Part shown: positions 1 to 8,828 of the stretch, one piece after another | How the letters are laid out: the number at the start of each line of letters is the position of its first letter | Numbering within the stretch: position 1 is the stretch's first letter | NCBI GenBank assembly: GCA_023244815.1 | Contig: JAHFLQ010000003.1 | Location: 32,875 to 73,318, forward strand | Length of the DNA stretch: 40,444 nt | Direction of reading: 5' to 3' | DNA from: a bacterium | GTDB taxonomy: Bacteria; Patescibacteriota; Minisyncoccia; UBA6257; WO2-44-18 | Notes under the pieces: generated by a model | The model's database searches: none | What the model saw: the letters and a program-made list of their open reading frames with translations, nothing else | Told to the model about the DNA's origin: nothing | Made by a program: the position numbers and the translations under genes

Positions 1-155
1 TAGCCGCCGAGCGGACCCGGGCTGGTGTCGGAAATGGAAAAAACCCAGCCTTTATTTGAGGCATAGCGCTGGTACATTCGCACGAGATTGCCGGCAAAGA
101 TCGCGGCCTCATCGCCGCCGACCCCGCCCCGGACTTCTAAAATGATTTTATTCAC
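1..155 (-). CDS. prfA: Peptide chain release factor 1-like protein, N-terminal part (runs off window)
   Basis: Class I release factor, which hydrolyses peptidyl-tRNA at stop codons. Only the first 51 codons are in the window. They read into the conserved RF1 segment [16 protein letters not shown] followed by LVRMYQRYA and a GG pair. In ordinary RF1 this block lies after about 100 residues of N-terminal domain. Here the GTG start (155-153) comes three bases after the L31 stop codon, and the DNA upstream codes L31, so the N-terminal domain appears to be missing. The GGQ catalytic motif would lie beyond the window edge. Probably cotranscribed with rpmE. It could be a stop-codon-independent rescue factor of the RF-H type; the visible part cannot decide. 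Confidence 0.8.
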   Translation of the reverse strand, partial: MNKIILEVRGGVGGDEAAIFAGNLVRMYQRYASNKGWVFSISDTSPGPLGG

Positions 156-158
156 GAG

Positions 159-425
159 CTACTTCTTCGCTGACTTGGTAGCTTTCTTAACGCGGGTTTT
201 CTTGACCACTTTCTTAACGGCGGCCGCTTTGGCGCGGCGGGCACGGAAGCGCTCCACCTTACCGGCAGTGTCAATGAGATTTTCCTTGCCGGTATAGAAA
301 GGGTGGCAGTTGTAGCAGATTTCCACCTCAATTTCCGGCTTGGTGGAGCCGGTGGTGAAAGTTTTGCCGCAAGCGCACTTCACTTTGGCGGCCGGATAAT
401 ATTTCGGATGGATTTCGGTTTTCAT
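159..425 (-). CDS. rpmE: 50S ribosomal protein L31 (zinc-binding type)
   Basis: Ribosomal protein of the large subunit, 88 residues. The N-terminus [11 protein letters not shown] and the C-x-C ... C-x-x-C pattern (CACG, then CYNC) are the zinc-binding form of L31. The body [20 protein letters not shown] is typical of the family. The protein ends in a 20-residue Lys/Ala-rich tail that is longer than in the Escherichia coli protein and probably contacts rRNA. No Shine-Dalgarno is seen. A TACAAT box lies about 14 bases before the ATG, so the leader would be very short. The downstream partner is the RF1-like gene. Confidence 0.97.
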   Translation of the reverse strand: MKTEIHPKYYPAAKVKCACGKTFTTGSTKPEIEVEICYNCHPFYTGKENLIDTAGKVERFRARRAKAAAVKKVVKKTRVKKATKSAKK

Positions 426-484
426 ATTGAATAAAAGATATTGTAGGTGAAAATTTTTGTTTTGGCAAGAAGGGGCGACCCAGC

Positions 485-513
485 TTGCTTTTTAATAAAT
501 TCTCTTGTATAGT
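485..513 (+). promoter_or_regulatory. Promoter of lipoprotein gene A
   Basis: TTGCTT (485-490), 17-base spacer, TATAGT (508-513). A leader of about 25 bases then carries GGAGG at 536-540, five bases before the ATG. Confidence 0.6.
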
Positions 514-545
514 ACCAAACAGCACTTTTTAGATCGGAGGATTGC

Positions 546-1163
546 ATGAAGGGTCTACTGGCCGTGTGTCTCTTGTCGCTTGTCGTGGGCTGTACGATCA
601 CTGATACCAGTCAGGTAAACACCGGACTTTTCGGTGGTGACCTCAAAAAGCTCTCGGACGCTTACGAAAAGCTGGATAAGCTGAAGCGCAACGAAGCAAC
701 CCTGCAAGAAGTCCAGGATTTGGGGTTTAAACTGGAGTACCGTTATAAGACGCCGAATATCGAGCAAGTACCGGGTCCGGCGGCCTTTCAAAGAATCTTT
801 GGAAGCACAGTGTTCCAAGGCGCGCTGATGGATCCGAAAAATGGCGACAAGCTTCTGGAAGAGGCGCAGCACTACAAAGCCTTCTTCGTTCCTTTCCGGG
901 ACGTTGTCACCTACACCGACCGCTACTACTTTTCCACCAAAGAAACGCTGAAGCAGGGCGACGATCTTCTGATTATCATCCTCTTAAAGGACAACAAGTT
1001 GTTTTACGCGGATTACAAGTACGTGAAAATCGACACCAAGGAAAGCACCAGCGCTTTTGCCCAGGGTATCTTCGAGATACTCCGGGAATACCTTGGTCCC
1101 GCGTCTGCCATGTACGACCTTGCTGACAAACTCAAACAGCAGTTTGACAAAACTCCGAAGTAA
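546..1163 (+). CDS. Putative lipoprotein A, orphan family (paralogue of the next gene)
   Basis: Unrecognised 205-residue protein. It begins with a short lipoprotein signal peptide whose lipobox LVVGC places the lipidated Cys at residue 16, so it should be exported and membrane anchored. The mature part is mixed alpha/beta with no catalytic motif I can name. It aligns along most of its length with the gene at 1288 (shared TGLF start, a ..AYE.L.K.. helix, P..E.VPG...RIFG, and a late ..ID(T) segment), so the two are tandem duplicates. It has its own promoter, a GGAGG ribosome site and a terminator, so it is monocistronic, unlike most core genes in the window. Confidence 0.85.
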   Translation: MKGLLAVCLLSLVVGCTITDTSQVNTGLFGGDLKKLSDAYEKLDKLKRNEATLQEVQDLGFKLEYRYKTPNIEQVPGPAAFQRIFGSTVFQGALMDPKNGDKLLEEAQHYKAFFVPFRDVVTYTDRYYFSTKETLKQGDDLLIIILLKDNKLFYADYKYVKIDTKESTSAFAQGIFEILREYLGPASAMYDLADKLKQQFDKTPK

Positions 1164-1178
1164 GCAAAATATCAATCT

Positions 1179-1206
1179 CTGCCGCGATGCGGCAGATTTT
1201 CTTTTA
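1179..1206 (+). terminator. Rho-independent terminator after lipoprotein A
   Basis: Stem CTGCCGC/GCGGCAG with a three-base loop, followed by ATTTTCTTTT. Confidence 0.9.
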
Positions 1207-1220
1207 TTAGCGGGCTGGGG

Positions 1221-1249
1221 TTTATTTTTACGGCAATATATTGTATAGT
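1221..1249 (+). promoter_or_regulatory. Promoter of lipoprotein gene B
   Basis: TTTATT (1221-1226), 17-base spacer, TATAGT (1244-1249). It has the same TATAGT box as lipoprotein A. AAGGTGAAGG precedes the ATG. Confidence 0.5.
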
Positions 1250-1287
1250 ATTTTAGTTATCTAAACGCCCTTTTAAAAGGTGAAGGA

Positions 1288-1914
1288 ATGAAAGCTCTGG
1301 TGGCAGTAGCGCTGCTTAGTGCGGCCGCTACCGGCTGCACGAGCGTTATAACCAGCACAGTCGAGACGGGCTTGTTTGAAAACAATCCAGAAAAAATTGT
1401 CGCGGCTTATGAGAATCTTGAAAAAAGAAAGCTGGGCGATGAAATAATTACCTTTCAGGACCTGGAACATCTTGGTTTCAACTTGAAAGCGCCGAACGTC
1501 GAGGCGGTGCCCGGGACTTTCGCGTTGAAGAGAATCTTCGGCGATGCGGTTTTCCGCGACAAGAACGGCGTGGAGAAACCGGACATTAATCTTGAAGAGT
1601 TTTCTAAGTACCGCGGCTACTCCATTCCTTATCAGCGCATAGAAATTACGTCAGACCGAATTTACCTTTCAGAATTAGAAGTTCTTCAGAAGGGGTCGCA
1701 AGTGCAAATCTTTCTTCTGCTCAAACAAGACAAGCTTTGCTATTGCGACCTGCGTGCTGTGACAATCGACACTCGCTATTCTCACTACGCTTTACTCGAG
1801 GGCCTGATTGTTGCCATCAGGAATCCCGGCAAAGCGGCGCTGAATACGCTCCAAAAGCTTGAGGAATATCAACGCCCAGGACTAAAATTTTTCGCGCCCA
1901 TTCCAATAGATTAA
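1288..1914 (+). CDS. Putative lipoprotein B, orphan family (paralogue of lipoprotein A)
   Basis: Unrecognised 208-residue protein with signal peptide and lipobox (A-T-G-C, Cys at residue 17). It resembles the 546-1163 product in order and spacing of conserved segments: TGLFE..., an AYENLEKRK helix, EAVPGTFALKRIFG, a YxxxxIPY segment and a VTIDTR segment. The C-terminal ends differ, so divergence after duplication is not recent. It is separated from its twin by a terminator and has its own promoter, so the pair can be expressed independently. Function unknown; an envelope role is an inference from the lipobox only. Confidence 0.85.
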   Translation: MKALVAVALLSAAATGCTSVITSTVETGLFENNPEKIVAAYENLEKRKLGDEIITFQDLEHLGFNLKAPNVEAVPGTFALKRIFGDAVFRDKNGVEKPDINLEEFSKYRGYSIPYQRIEITSDRIYLSELEVLQKGSQVQIFLLLKQDKLCYCDLRAVTIDTRYSHYALLEGLIVAIRNPGKAALNTLQKLEEYQRPGLKFFAPIPID

Positions 1915-1945
1915 GCCCTCCTACTCAAGGAGGGCTTTTGCTTTG
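1914..1945 (+). terminator. Rho-independent terminator after lipoprotein B
   Basis: Stem AGCCCTCC/GGAGGGCT with a 7-base loop, then TTTGCTTT. It overlaps the stop codon of the lipoprotein gene. Confidence 0.9.
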
Positions 1946-1959
1946 AGTGGCACAGGCAC

Positions 1960-1987
1960 TTGACTGCCAAACTTGTTTGTATATAAT
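1960..1987 (+). promoter_or_regulatory. 16S rRNA promoter
   Basis: TTGACT (1960-1965), 16-base spacer, TATAAT (1982-1987). Close to the vegetative sigma consensus and placed about 310 bases before the mature 16S, as expected for an rRNA promoter with a long leader. Confidence 0.8.
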
Positions 1988-1994
1988 AGAACTT

Positions 1995-2296
1995 ACCAAA
2001 CTTTTAATATTTAAATATTGAAGTATTTACAACAGTAGTAGAGGTAGAGCGTCCGCCCCGAATCCGTACCGAAAAGTAGGGAGTCGAGGCGGATGTTTTA
2101 TTCAAAACATCGCGACTTTGAAAAAAGCATTTTCCAAAATGCCATAGTCGATCTTCGCAACATGTTCCAATGTTGAAGATAGACGTTAAACGAGTCAAAG
2201 ATTTTATAGTTGTCCCAATTTATTTCTTGAGTAGCAAGCAGCAAGTAGCAAGCATGAAGCTTCGGCTTAATACTAACTACTTACTACTGACTACTC
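1995..2296 (+). other. Structured 16S rRNA leader
   Basis: No gene is seen here. The leader holds several hairpins: CGTCCGCC pairing with GGCGGATG (2050-2095), GCATTTT/AAAATGC inside CGACT/AGTCG (about 2110-2152), and ATCTTC..AAC with GTTGAAGAT (about 2152-2180). Next comes the left arm of the processing stalk (2192-2220), then a hairpin closed by GAGTAG/CTACTC with a TTCG tetraloop on AAGC/GCTT (2228-2295). The block 2003-2029 is one copy of an AT-rich repeat found elsewhere in the window. Confidence 0.65.
2192..2220 (+). other. Pre-16S processing stalk, left arm
   Basis: 29 bases that are nearly the reverse complement of 4317-4345 downstream of the 16S gene; a few positions rely on G-U pairing or mismatch. 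Such long stems around 16S are the usual RNase III-type processing substrate. The pairing defines this as a self-contained 16S transcript. Confidence 0.8.
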
Positions 2297-4222
<1,926 letters not shown>

Positions 4223-4316
4223 TAAACTAAAACTTTCAAACTATGTTTGAAAGCGAGTTGTCGAAATTTATCGCAAGATAAGAAAGGTGTTGGCCGAGGA
4301 ACCTTAAGTTTCGGTC

Positions 4317-4345
4317 AGTTGGGATAACTATAAAGTTTTGGACTC
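4317..4345 (+). other. Pre-16S processing stalk, right arm
   Basis: Pairs with 2192-2220 over 29 bases. The mature 16S 3' end must lie upstream of this arm. No CCTCC occurs between 4221 and this arm, or further on to 4560. Confidence 0.8.
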
Positions 4346-4350
4346 TAAAT

Positions 4351-4510
4351 TCGGTAGGAATATTCTCTCGGCAACCGGGCGTCGGTTTTCTCCTGCGGAA
4401 AACTACGCCCTGTGCCCTCGGAACTTTGCGAATCGTTGTAACATTCTTTTTAACGATTCGTCCAAGCCAAAGTTCCTGCGGGAACTTGCCTCAAAAACAT
4501 TCCTACCGGC
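4351..4510 (+). ncRNA. Structured trailer RNA downstream of 16S (three-way junction)
   Basis: An outer 10-bp perfect stem (CGGTAGGAAT 4352-4361 with ATTCCTACCG 4499-4508) encloses two hairpins. One is GGGCGT/ACGCCC plus GTTTTC/GAAAAC, with an apical TCCTGCG loop (4377-4410). The other is GGAACTTTG/CAAAGTTCC plus CGAATCGTT/AACGATTCG (4420-4476). No T-tract follows, so it is not a simple terminator. It lies just outside the processing stalk and should be on the same transcript as 16S. I do not recognise the family. A 72-codon reading frame crosses it, but the folding explains the sequence better than coding. Confidence 0.6.
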
Positions 4511-4602
4511 TTCTTCGTTGGTTGTTGGTCAGGGTGTTTTTGGTTTGACAAATTAAATTATCGGTGGTAGCATCTCGGCAGGACTTTGAAAGGAGGCGCG
4601 CG

Positions 4603-5151
4603 GTGAAGATTGTGAGGCCCGGCGATTCCAAGAAAGCCGAAGGGGCCAAGAAGAATCACTGGTGGGTCGGCGCGAGTTACCAGTGTGGCACTTGTGATTG
4701 CGTTATCAAGTTGCAGGTTGAAGATGTCGCAAAAATGCAGATTTGTAGCATAAACGACGTTGGGGGAATCGATAAATACTCGATCCCTTGCCCGACTTGT
4801 TTCAGCGCTATCGAGCTTTCAAGCAGCAACCAAGTCGAGCTTTCCAACTGCGCGGACTGTGGCAAAGAATTCGATAAGCTGGCCGTCAGTTGTCGCCATT
4901 GCCGCAATGAGGTCTATTTGGCGATTAAGGGCGGCTATGAGGTGCTTAGCGAGCCGTCTAAGCAGTCTCTGTGCTCGAACTGCTTTGAAAAACTTTTCCC
5001 GAAGGGTTGTTTCCGGGTGGTGCGGTGTCACGCACGCCACGAAGGCTACGAGACAAAGGACGAAATCCATACGTGCGGCAAGAACGAATGCTTCGCCTGC
5101 AAAGACGAGCGCAAACGTGACCAGCGTAGACAGTCCGCCTCAAAGGCTTAA
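4603..5151 (+). CDS. Cysteine-rich zinc-ribbon protein, orphan
   Basis: 182 residues from a GTG start chosen because AGGAGG (4591-4596) sits six bases upstream. An earlier in-frame start at 4564 has no such site. The protein has many paired cysteines: CGTCDC near the N-terminus, CPTC, CADCGKEF with CRHC, CSNC, and a C-terminal CGKNECFACKDER. That suggests two or three zinc-ribbon or treble-clef modules, about a third of the way in and at the end. It has no enzymatic motif; nucleic-acid or protein binding is an inference. Monocistronic with its own terminator. The bases just before its start (AAAGGAGGCGCGCG) are identical to those of the small minus-strand gene at 15487-15666. Confidence 0.8.
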   Translation: MKIVRPGDSKKAEGAKKNHWWVGASYQCGTCDCVIKLQVEDVAKMQICSINDVGGIDKYSIPCPTCFSAIELSSSNQVELSNCADCGKEFDKLAVSCRHCRNEVYLAIKGGYEVLSEPSKQSLCSNCFEKLFPKGCFRVVRCHARHEGYETKDEIHTCGKNECFACKDERKRDQRRQSASKA

Positions 5152-5166
5152 AGAATAATTACCCAA

Positions 5167-5195
5167 CAGCGACTACGGTCGCTGTTTTTATTTTT
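5167..5195 (+). terminator. Terminator after the zinc-ribbon gene
   Basis: Stem CAGCGAC/GTCGCTG, TACG loop, then TTTTTATTTTT. Confidence 0.92.
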
Positions 5196-5200
5196 CGTGA

Positions 5201-5206
5201 TATAAT
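5201..5206 (+). promoter_or_regulatory. -10 box of a leaderless transcript (response regulator)
   Basis: TATAAT ends seven bases before the ATG at 5214, so transcription should start at or next to the start codon. No Shine-Dalgarno. Confidence 0.7.
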
Positions 5207-5213
5207 TACCTTA

Positions 5214-5585
5214 ATGTTCAAAGTATTTTTAGTTGAGGACGATCAGTTTCTTTCTTCCATATTAGTGAACCGGCTGACGAAGGAGGGTTATGAAGTAACG
5301 CTTGCCAAAGACGGTTCGGAGGCGGAGAAAATGTTGATTCAAGAAAAAGCGCGGCCGGATGTGATTTTGCTGGACGTAATTTTGCCTGGCAAAACCGGCT
5401 TTGAGGTTTTGGAAGACATCCGTCAGGTGCCGGAGTTAAAAAAAACTAAAGTGGTCATTACTTCTAATCTTGGACAAGAGCTGGACGTGAAGCGGGGGCA
5501 GGAATTGGGAGCGGAATATGTTGTAAAGGCCCGTACTTCGCTGGACGACATTATTAACAAGGTTAAAGAATTGGCGGGCAAATAA
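5214..5585 (+). CDS. Single-domain response regulator (CheY-like)
   Basis: 123-residue receiver domain with no output domain. The acidic pair is at residues 8-10 (EDD), the phospho-acceptor Asp54 is in LLDVILPG, Thr/Ser lies at 83-84 and the conserved Lys105 is in YVVKA. It presumably accepts phosphate from a histidine kinase encoded elsewhere, as none is in the window. It lies immediately before the pilus cluster. In related bacteria CheY-like proteins beside pil genes modulate pilus motors, so a role in pilus control is plausible but inferred from position. Probably leaderless. Confidence 0.92.
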   Translation: MFKVFLVEDDQFLSSILVNRLTKEGYEVTLAKDGSEAEKMLIQEKARPDVILLDVILPGKTGFEVLEDIRQVPELKKTKVVITSNLGQELDVKRGQELGAEYVVKARTSLDDIINKVKELAGK

Positions 5586-5644
5586 GTGAGTTGTGGATAA
5601 CCCTAGCTAGATATTAGATTCTAGATATTAGATAATAGACCTAT

Positions 5645-6268
5645 ATGAATACATTAATGGTTCGGTCGGCTCACCACAAAGGTTTCACTCTGATTGAATT
5701 ACTCATCGTCATCGCTATCATTGCGATTTTGGCTACTGCGGTCATTTTGCTTTTGAATCCAACCGCTTTGCTCGCGCAAGCCCGTGATTCGCAGAGAATT
5801 TCCGATTTGGATACGCTGAAAAGCGCGATTGCTCTCTATCAATCAACTGCCGGAGGCAGTATCAACGGCACGGGTGCTTGTTATGTTTATCCAGCCGGAG
5901 ACGCAAGTGTAAATTGTGGTGGTAGGCACAGTACTGGCGCAATCGGTAACAATGCCGGCACCAGAGCGGTTGATGGTACGGGTTGGGTCCCGGTTAATTT
6001 TGGCGGAACCCCGGGCGGCTCTCCTTTATCAGTTCTTCCGATTGACCCAAAGAACAATACGACCTATTACTACTCCTACGTAGGTACTGTTTCAGGAACA
6101 TTTGAAATTGACGCAAATATGGAAAGCGCCCGGTACGCCGCGTGCGGCGGTGATGATGCCGAAACTACTGATGGGGGCAATAAAGGAACTACGACTGATT
6201 GCCCTGGCGGCGCCAGTATTGCCACAGCCGTTCGCGAAGTAGGCAATGCTCCTGGTCTCGCTCTATAG
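5645..6268 (+). CDS. Type IV pilin (major pilin-like prepilin)
   Basis: 207 residues. A short leader ending in Gly precedes FTLIELLIVIAIIAILA, the class III prepilin cleavage and assembly helix (cleavage G/F, Glu at mature +5). The C-terminal part is Gly/Ala/Asn-rich with paired cysteines, as in pilin globular heads. The size and place at the head of the pil genes suggest it is a main subunit. The prepilin peptidase that would process it is not in the window. GATAAT lies eight bases before the ATG, consistent with a leaderless mRNA. The gene overlaps the next ORF by 23 bases. Confidence 0.9.
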   Translation: MNTLMVRSAHHKGFTLIELLIVIAIIAILATAVILLLNPTALLAQARDSQRISDLDTLKSAIALYQSTAGGSINGTGACYVYPAGDASVNCGGRHSTGAIGNNAGTRAVDGTGWVPVNFGGTPGGSPLSVLPIDPKNNTTYYYSYVGTVSGTFEIDANMESARYAACGGDDAETTDGGNKGTTTDCPGGASIATAVREVGNAPGLAL

Positions 6269-6812
6269 TTTAATAATCCTCGCGATTTTATTGGGGGCGC
6301 AGATCTGGCGCCCTCAATTTTTATTGCAGCTGGCGGAATATAGTTTTTGGCTTTCAGTATTTTTTATATTTTTTGTTTCAAGCTATTTAACACTCCAACA
6401 ATATCAGATTTGGTTAACCAGTCCGCTAGCCCAGCTTCTTTTACCGCCCCATCAGCCGATCGGCTATTTTATTCAATATTCCATCACTCGCTTCTGGACC
6501 GGACCGATGATTGCTTTCGCTATGGCGCTGATTGCTTTGGTAGCCGCAAAACTCCTGAACAAAAAATTTCAGGAAAGGTTTTTCTGGCCCGCCGAGCCGT
6601 GGCTCTTCGCGACCGGCCTTTTGTTAGCCGGGCATCCGGGCTGGATGTATTACACTGCGGCGTTATTTGCCGTAGCCATTTTATGGCAACTACTCTTTGT
6701 GATTACCGGGAAATCCGGCCATGAACGTGTCTCAACTTACTATCTTTGGCTTCCTGTCGCGATTTTAACTATACTTATAAATACATGGTTCAGATTCCCG
6801 CCGAGCAGTTAA
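6246..6812 (+). CDS. Polytopic membrane protein of the pilus cluster, unknown function
   Basis: 188 residues, strongly hydrophobic, with about six predicted membrane helices (roughly residues 2-20, 32-52, 83-105, 118-130, 135-155, 165-182). I recognise no family and no catalytic motif; the aspartates of a prepilin peptidase are not present. It overlaps the pilin stop by 23 bases and the pilB start by 28 bases, so translation is likely coupled and the gene belongs to the pilus operon. It might anchor the machine or process surface polymers, but the sequence does not say. Confidence 0.7.
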   Translation: MLLVSLYSLIILAILLGAQIWRPQFLLQLAEYSFWLSVFFIFFVSSYLTLQQYQIWLTSPLAQLLLPPHQPIGYFIQYSITRFWTGPMIAFAMALIALVAAKLLNKKFQERFFWPAEPWLFATGLLLAGHPGWMYYTAALFAVAILWQLLFVITGKSGHERVSTYYLWLPVAILTILINTWFRFPPSS

Positions 6813-8503
6813 AAGACCAGCTTGCTAAAGAAGGCTTAATTACCGCCGAAGAGTTTGACGCAATTGCCGCCGAATCTGGCCGTATGGGCCAGTCGGTAGC
6901 GGAAATTTTGATTTCTAAAAGCATAATTACTCCGGACTACTATTTCAACGCGCTTTCCAAATTTTTTGGAGTGGCGCTGGCCAAGCTTTCGGGCAGACAA
7001 ATCGACGAATCAGCGCTGAAGTTGATCGATGAGGACCTTGCCAGACAAAAACGGGTGGTAATTTTTGCCAAAGAGACAGACGACACATTGGATGTGGCGA
7101 TGGACGATCCGACCGATCTTGCGGCGATCGATTTTCTGGCCAACCGGCTGAAAGCGAAGATCCGGCCGTTTTTGGCGACTACTGACGACCTCAACCGTGG
7201 GTTTGCGCTTTACGGCCGCCGTTCGGCGGAGGATTTCAAAAAAATTATTGAGGAAAACATTCAGGTTTCTCTGCGCGGCGAGCTTTTAGGTAAGACTGGT
7301 AAAGAGGTTGCCGAGGAAATTCCGGTGGTGGCGATTGTCGACAATCTGATCTCTTACGCGATTTCCTCGCGGGCTTCCGATATTCACATTGAAATTATGG
7401 AAGATTCGGTGCTGGTGCGGTTTAGGATTGACGGAGCGCTTCATGAAATTACCAAGATACCAAAAGCTGTTCACGACGCGATTATTGCCCGGCTCAAGTT
7501 GTTGTCGGCTCTTCGTTTGGACGAACATTCCAAACCGCAGGACGGCCGCTTCCGCTACCAGGCCGGCGGGGAGCTGATGGATATCCGCGTCTCTATAATC
7601 CCAACTTTTTACGGAGAAAAATTGGAAATGCGTCTGCTGGCGGCCACGGCTCGCGCCCAATCTTTTGAAGAATTGGGAATGTCGGAAGATGCGGTGAAGA
7701 TTTTTAAAGAAAATATTTCTAAAACCTACGGCATTGTATTGGTTACTGGCCCGACTGGATCCGGAAAAAGCACCACGCTTTATTCGGCTCTGGCGGCCTT
7801 GAATAAATCCGACGTAAATATCTGTACGATTGAAGATCCGATAGAATATGAAATGAAATATGTGAATCAGATGCAAGTGAATAACGCCGCTGGCATTACT
7901 TTCGCGACCGGCCTGCGCGCGCTTCTGCGGCAAGATCCGAACATCATTATGGTTGGCGAAATCCGCGACAGCGAGACATCGGATATTTCCGTGCAGGCCG
8001 CGCTGACTGGCCACCTGGTACTCTCCACTTTGCACACGAACGACGCGCCATCAGCTATTCCGCGCCTTTTTGACATGAAAGTAGAGCCGTTTTTGGTGGC
8101 GGCGGTTTTGAACGCGATTATGGCCCAGCGCTTAGTGCGTAAAATTTGCCTGGACTGCATTGAGTCCTACAAAGCAACGTCCGAAATCGTTAATACCATC
8201 AAAAGCCAGATGAAAAATTTGGGCCTGGACGCGGCTTCCTATACTCCACCGAAGCTTCTATATCGCGGCAAGGGTTGCTCTGTCTGCGGGCAGATCGGCT
8301 ACAGGGGGCGAATGGGCATTTATGAAATTTTTGACGTGGACGAGGAGATCCGGACGGCGATCGTTGACCCCAGGTTCAATTTGGATGTGCTGAAGAAAAT
8401 AGTGCGTAAAAAGAATGTCATCACCATGTTTGAAGATGGCATTAGAAAAGCCGAGCGCGGCTTAACTACCATAGAAGAAGTCCTGCGGGTTATTCGGGAA
8501 TAA
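6785..8503 (+). CDS. pilB: Type IV pilus assembly ATPase PilB
   Basis: Hexameric cytoplasmic motor that drives pilus extension, 572 residues from the preferred start (MVQIPAEQL; an upstream in-frame ATG at 6746 gives a poorer N-terminus). It has an N-terminal GspE-type domain (about 1-150), then Walker A GPTGSGKST (about 322-330), the Asp box, Walker B IIMVGEIRD (about 384), the His box TGHLVLSTLHTND, and a C-terminal zinc tetracysteine (CLDC ... CSVC). All hallmark motifs are intact. The next pil gene, pilC, is displaced 1.45 kb downstream by an island. No pilT retraction ATPase is present in the window. Confidence 0.96.
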   Translation: MVQIPAEQLKDQLAKEGLITAEEFDAIAAESGRMGQSVAEILISKSIITPDYYFNALSKFFGVALAKLSGRQIDESALKLIDEDLARQKRVVIFAKETDDTLDVAMDDPTDLAAIDFLANRLKAKIRPFLATTDDLNRGFALYGRRSAEDFKKIIEENIQVSLRGELLGKTGKEVAEEIPVVAIVDNLISYAISSRASDIHIEIMEDSVLVRFRIDGALHEITKIPKAVHDAIIARLKLLSALRLDEHSKPQDGRFRYQAGGELMDIRVSIIPTFYGEKLEMRLLAATARAQSFEELGMSEDAVKIFKENISKTYGIVLVTGPTGSGKSTTLYSALAALNKSDVNICTIEDPIEYEMKYVNQMQVNNAAGITFATGLRALLRQDPNIIMVGEIRDSETSDISVQAALTGHLVLSTLHTNDAPSAIPRLFDMKVEPFLVAAVLNAIMAQRLVRKICLDCIESYKATSEIVNTIKSQMKNLGLDAASYTPPKLLYRGKGCSVCGQIGYRGRMGIYEIFDVDEEIRTAIVDPRFNLDVLKKIVRKKNVITMFEDGIRKAERGLTTIEEVLRVIRE

Positions 8504-8692
8504 TTTACTCGCCCCTCTTCTTCCTCACCGCGACGCTCCGGTACAGACAAATTAAGGTCGCCTTGCTCCGGAAATCCTTCCGGAATTACGCAGACGCTCC
8601 AGTTCCGGCTTTCCTGTCCGCAAGTCTCCCTAATTTGTACCCGCCCCTCCGCTAATGCGGCTGTGGAGAAGACGGGCTCGTTATTTTTTGGG
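8504..8692 (-). repeat. Long inverted-repeat element, family 1, copy 1
   Basis: About 190 bp. On the minus strand it matches 16268-16454 closely and 9757-9945 partly. Conserved landmarks include AGCCGGAACT, AATTCCGGAAGGAT-like, ACAAATTA near one end with its complement AATTTGTCTG near the other, and GCGTCGCGG-GAGGAAGAAG. Its two ends are imperfect inverted repeats, so it folds into one long hairpin. No ORF. MITE-like. Confidence 0.8.
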
Positions 8693-8722
8693 GACGTTCC
8701 GCAGAACAACCCGACCTACGAC
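8691..8722 (+). repeat. Partial copy of inverted-repeat element family 2
   Basis: GGGACGTTCCGC and CAACCCG-CCT match the right end of the element at 15250-15412 (GGGACGTGCCGC, CAACCCGCCCT). It abuts copy 1 of family 1. Confidence 0.6.
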
Positions 8723-8740
8723 CAAAATATTTATAAAGAC

Positions 8741-8768
8741 TTGACAAAATAGATGAGCCTGGTATATT
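8741..8768 (+). promoter_or_regulatory. Promoter of the island gene
   Basis: TTGACA (8741-8746), 16-base spacer, TATATT (8763-8768). The leader is about 55 bases. Confidence 0.8.
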
Positions 8769-8828
8769 ACTGGAAGTTCCAATTTGTATGGATTGGATGG
8801 TAGATCGGTTCTTTTTAGGAGGTTCGCG

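Noticed and set aside
4338-4556. 72-codon reading frame after 16S
   Set aside because: It runs through the paired arms of the three-way-junction RNA, has no ribosome site or promoter, and its composition follows the stems.
7286-8035. 249-codon minus-strand frame opposite pilB
   Set aside because: Antisense shadow of the conserved PilB ATPase core.
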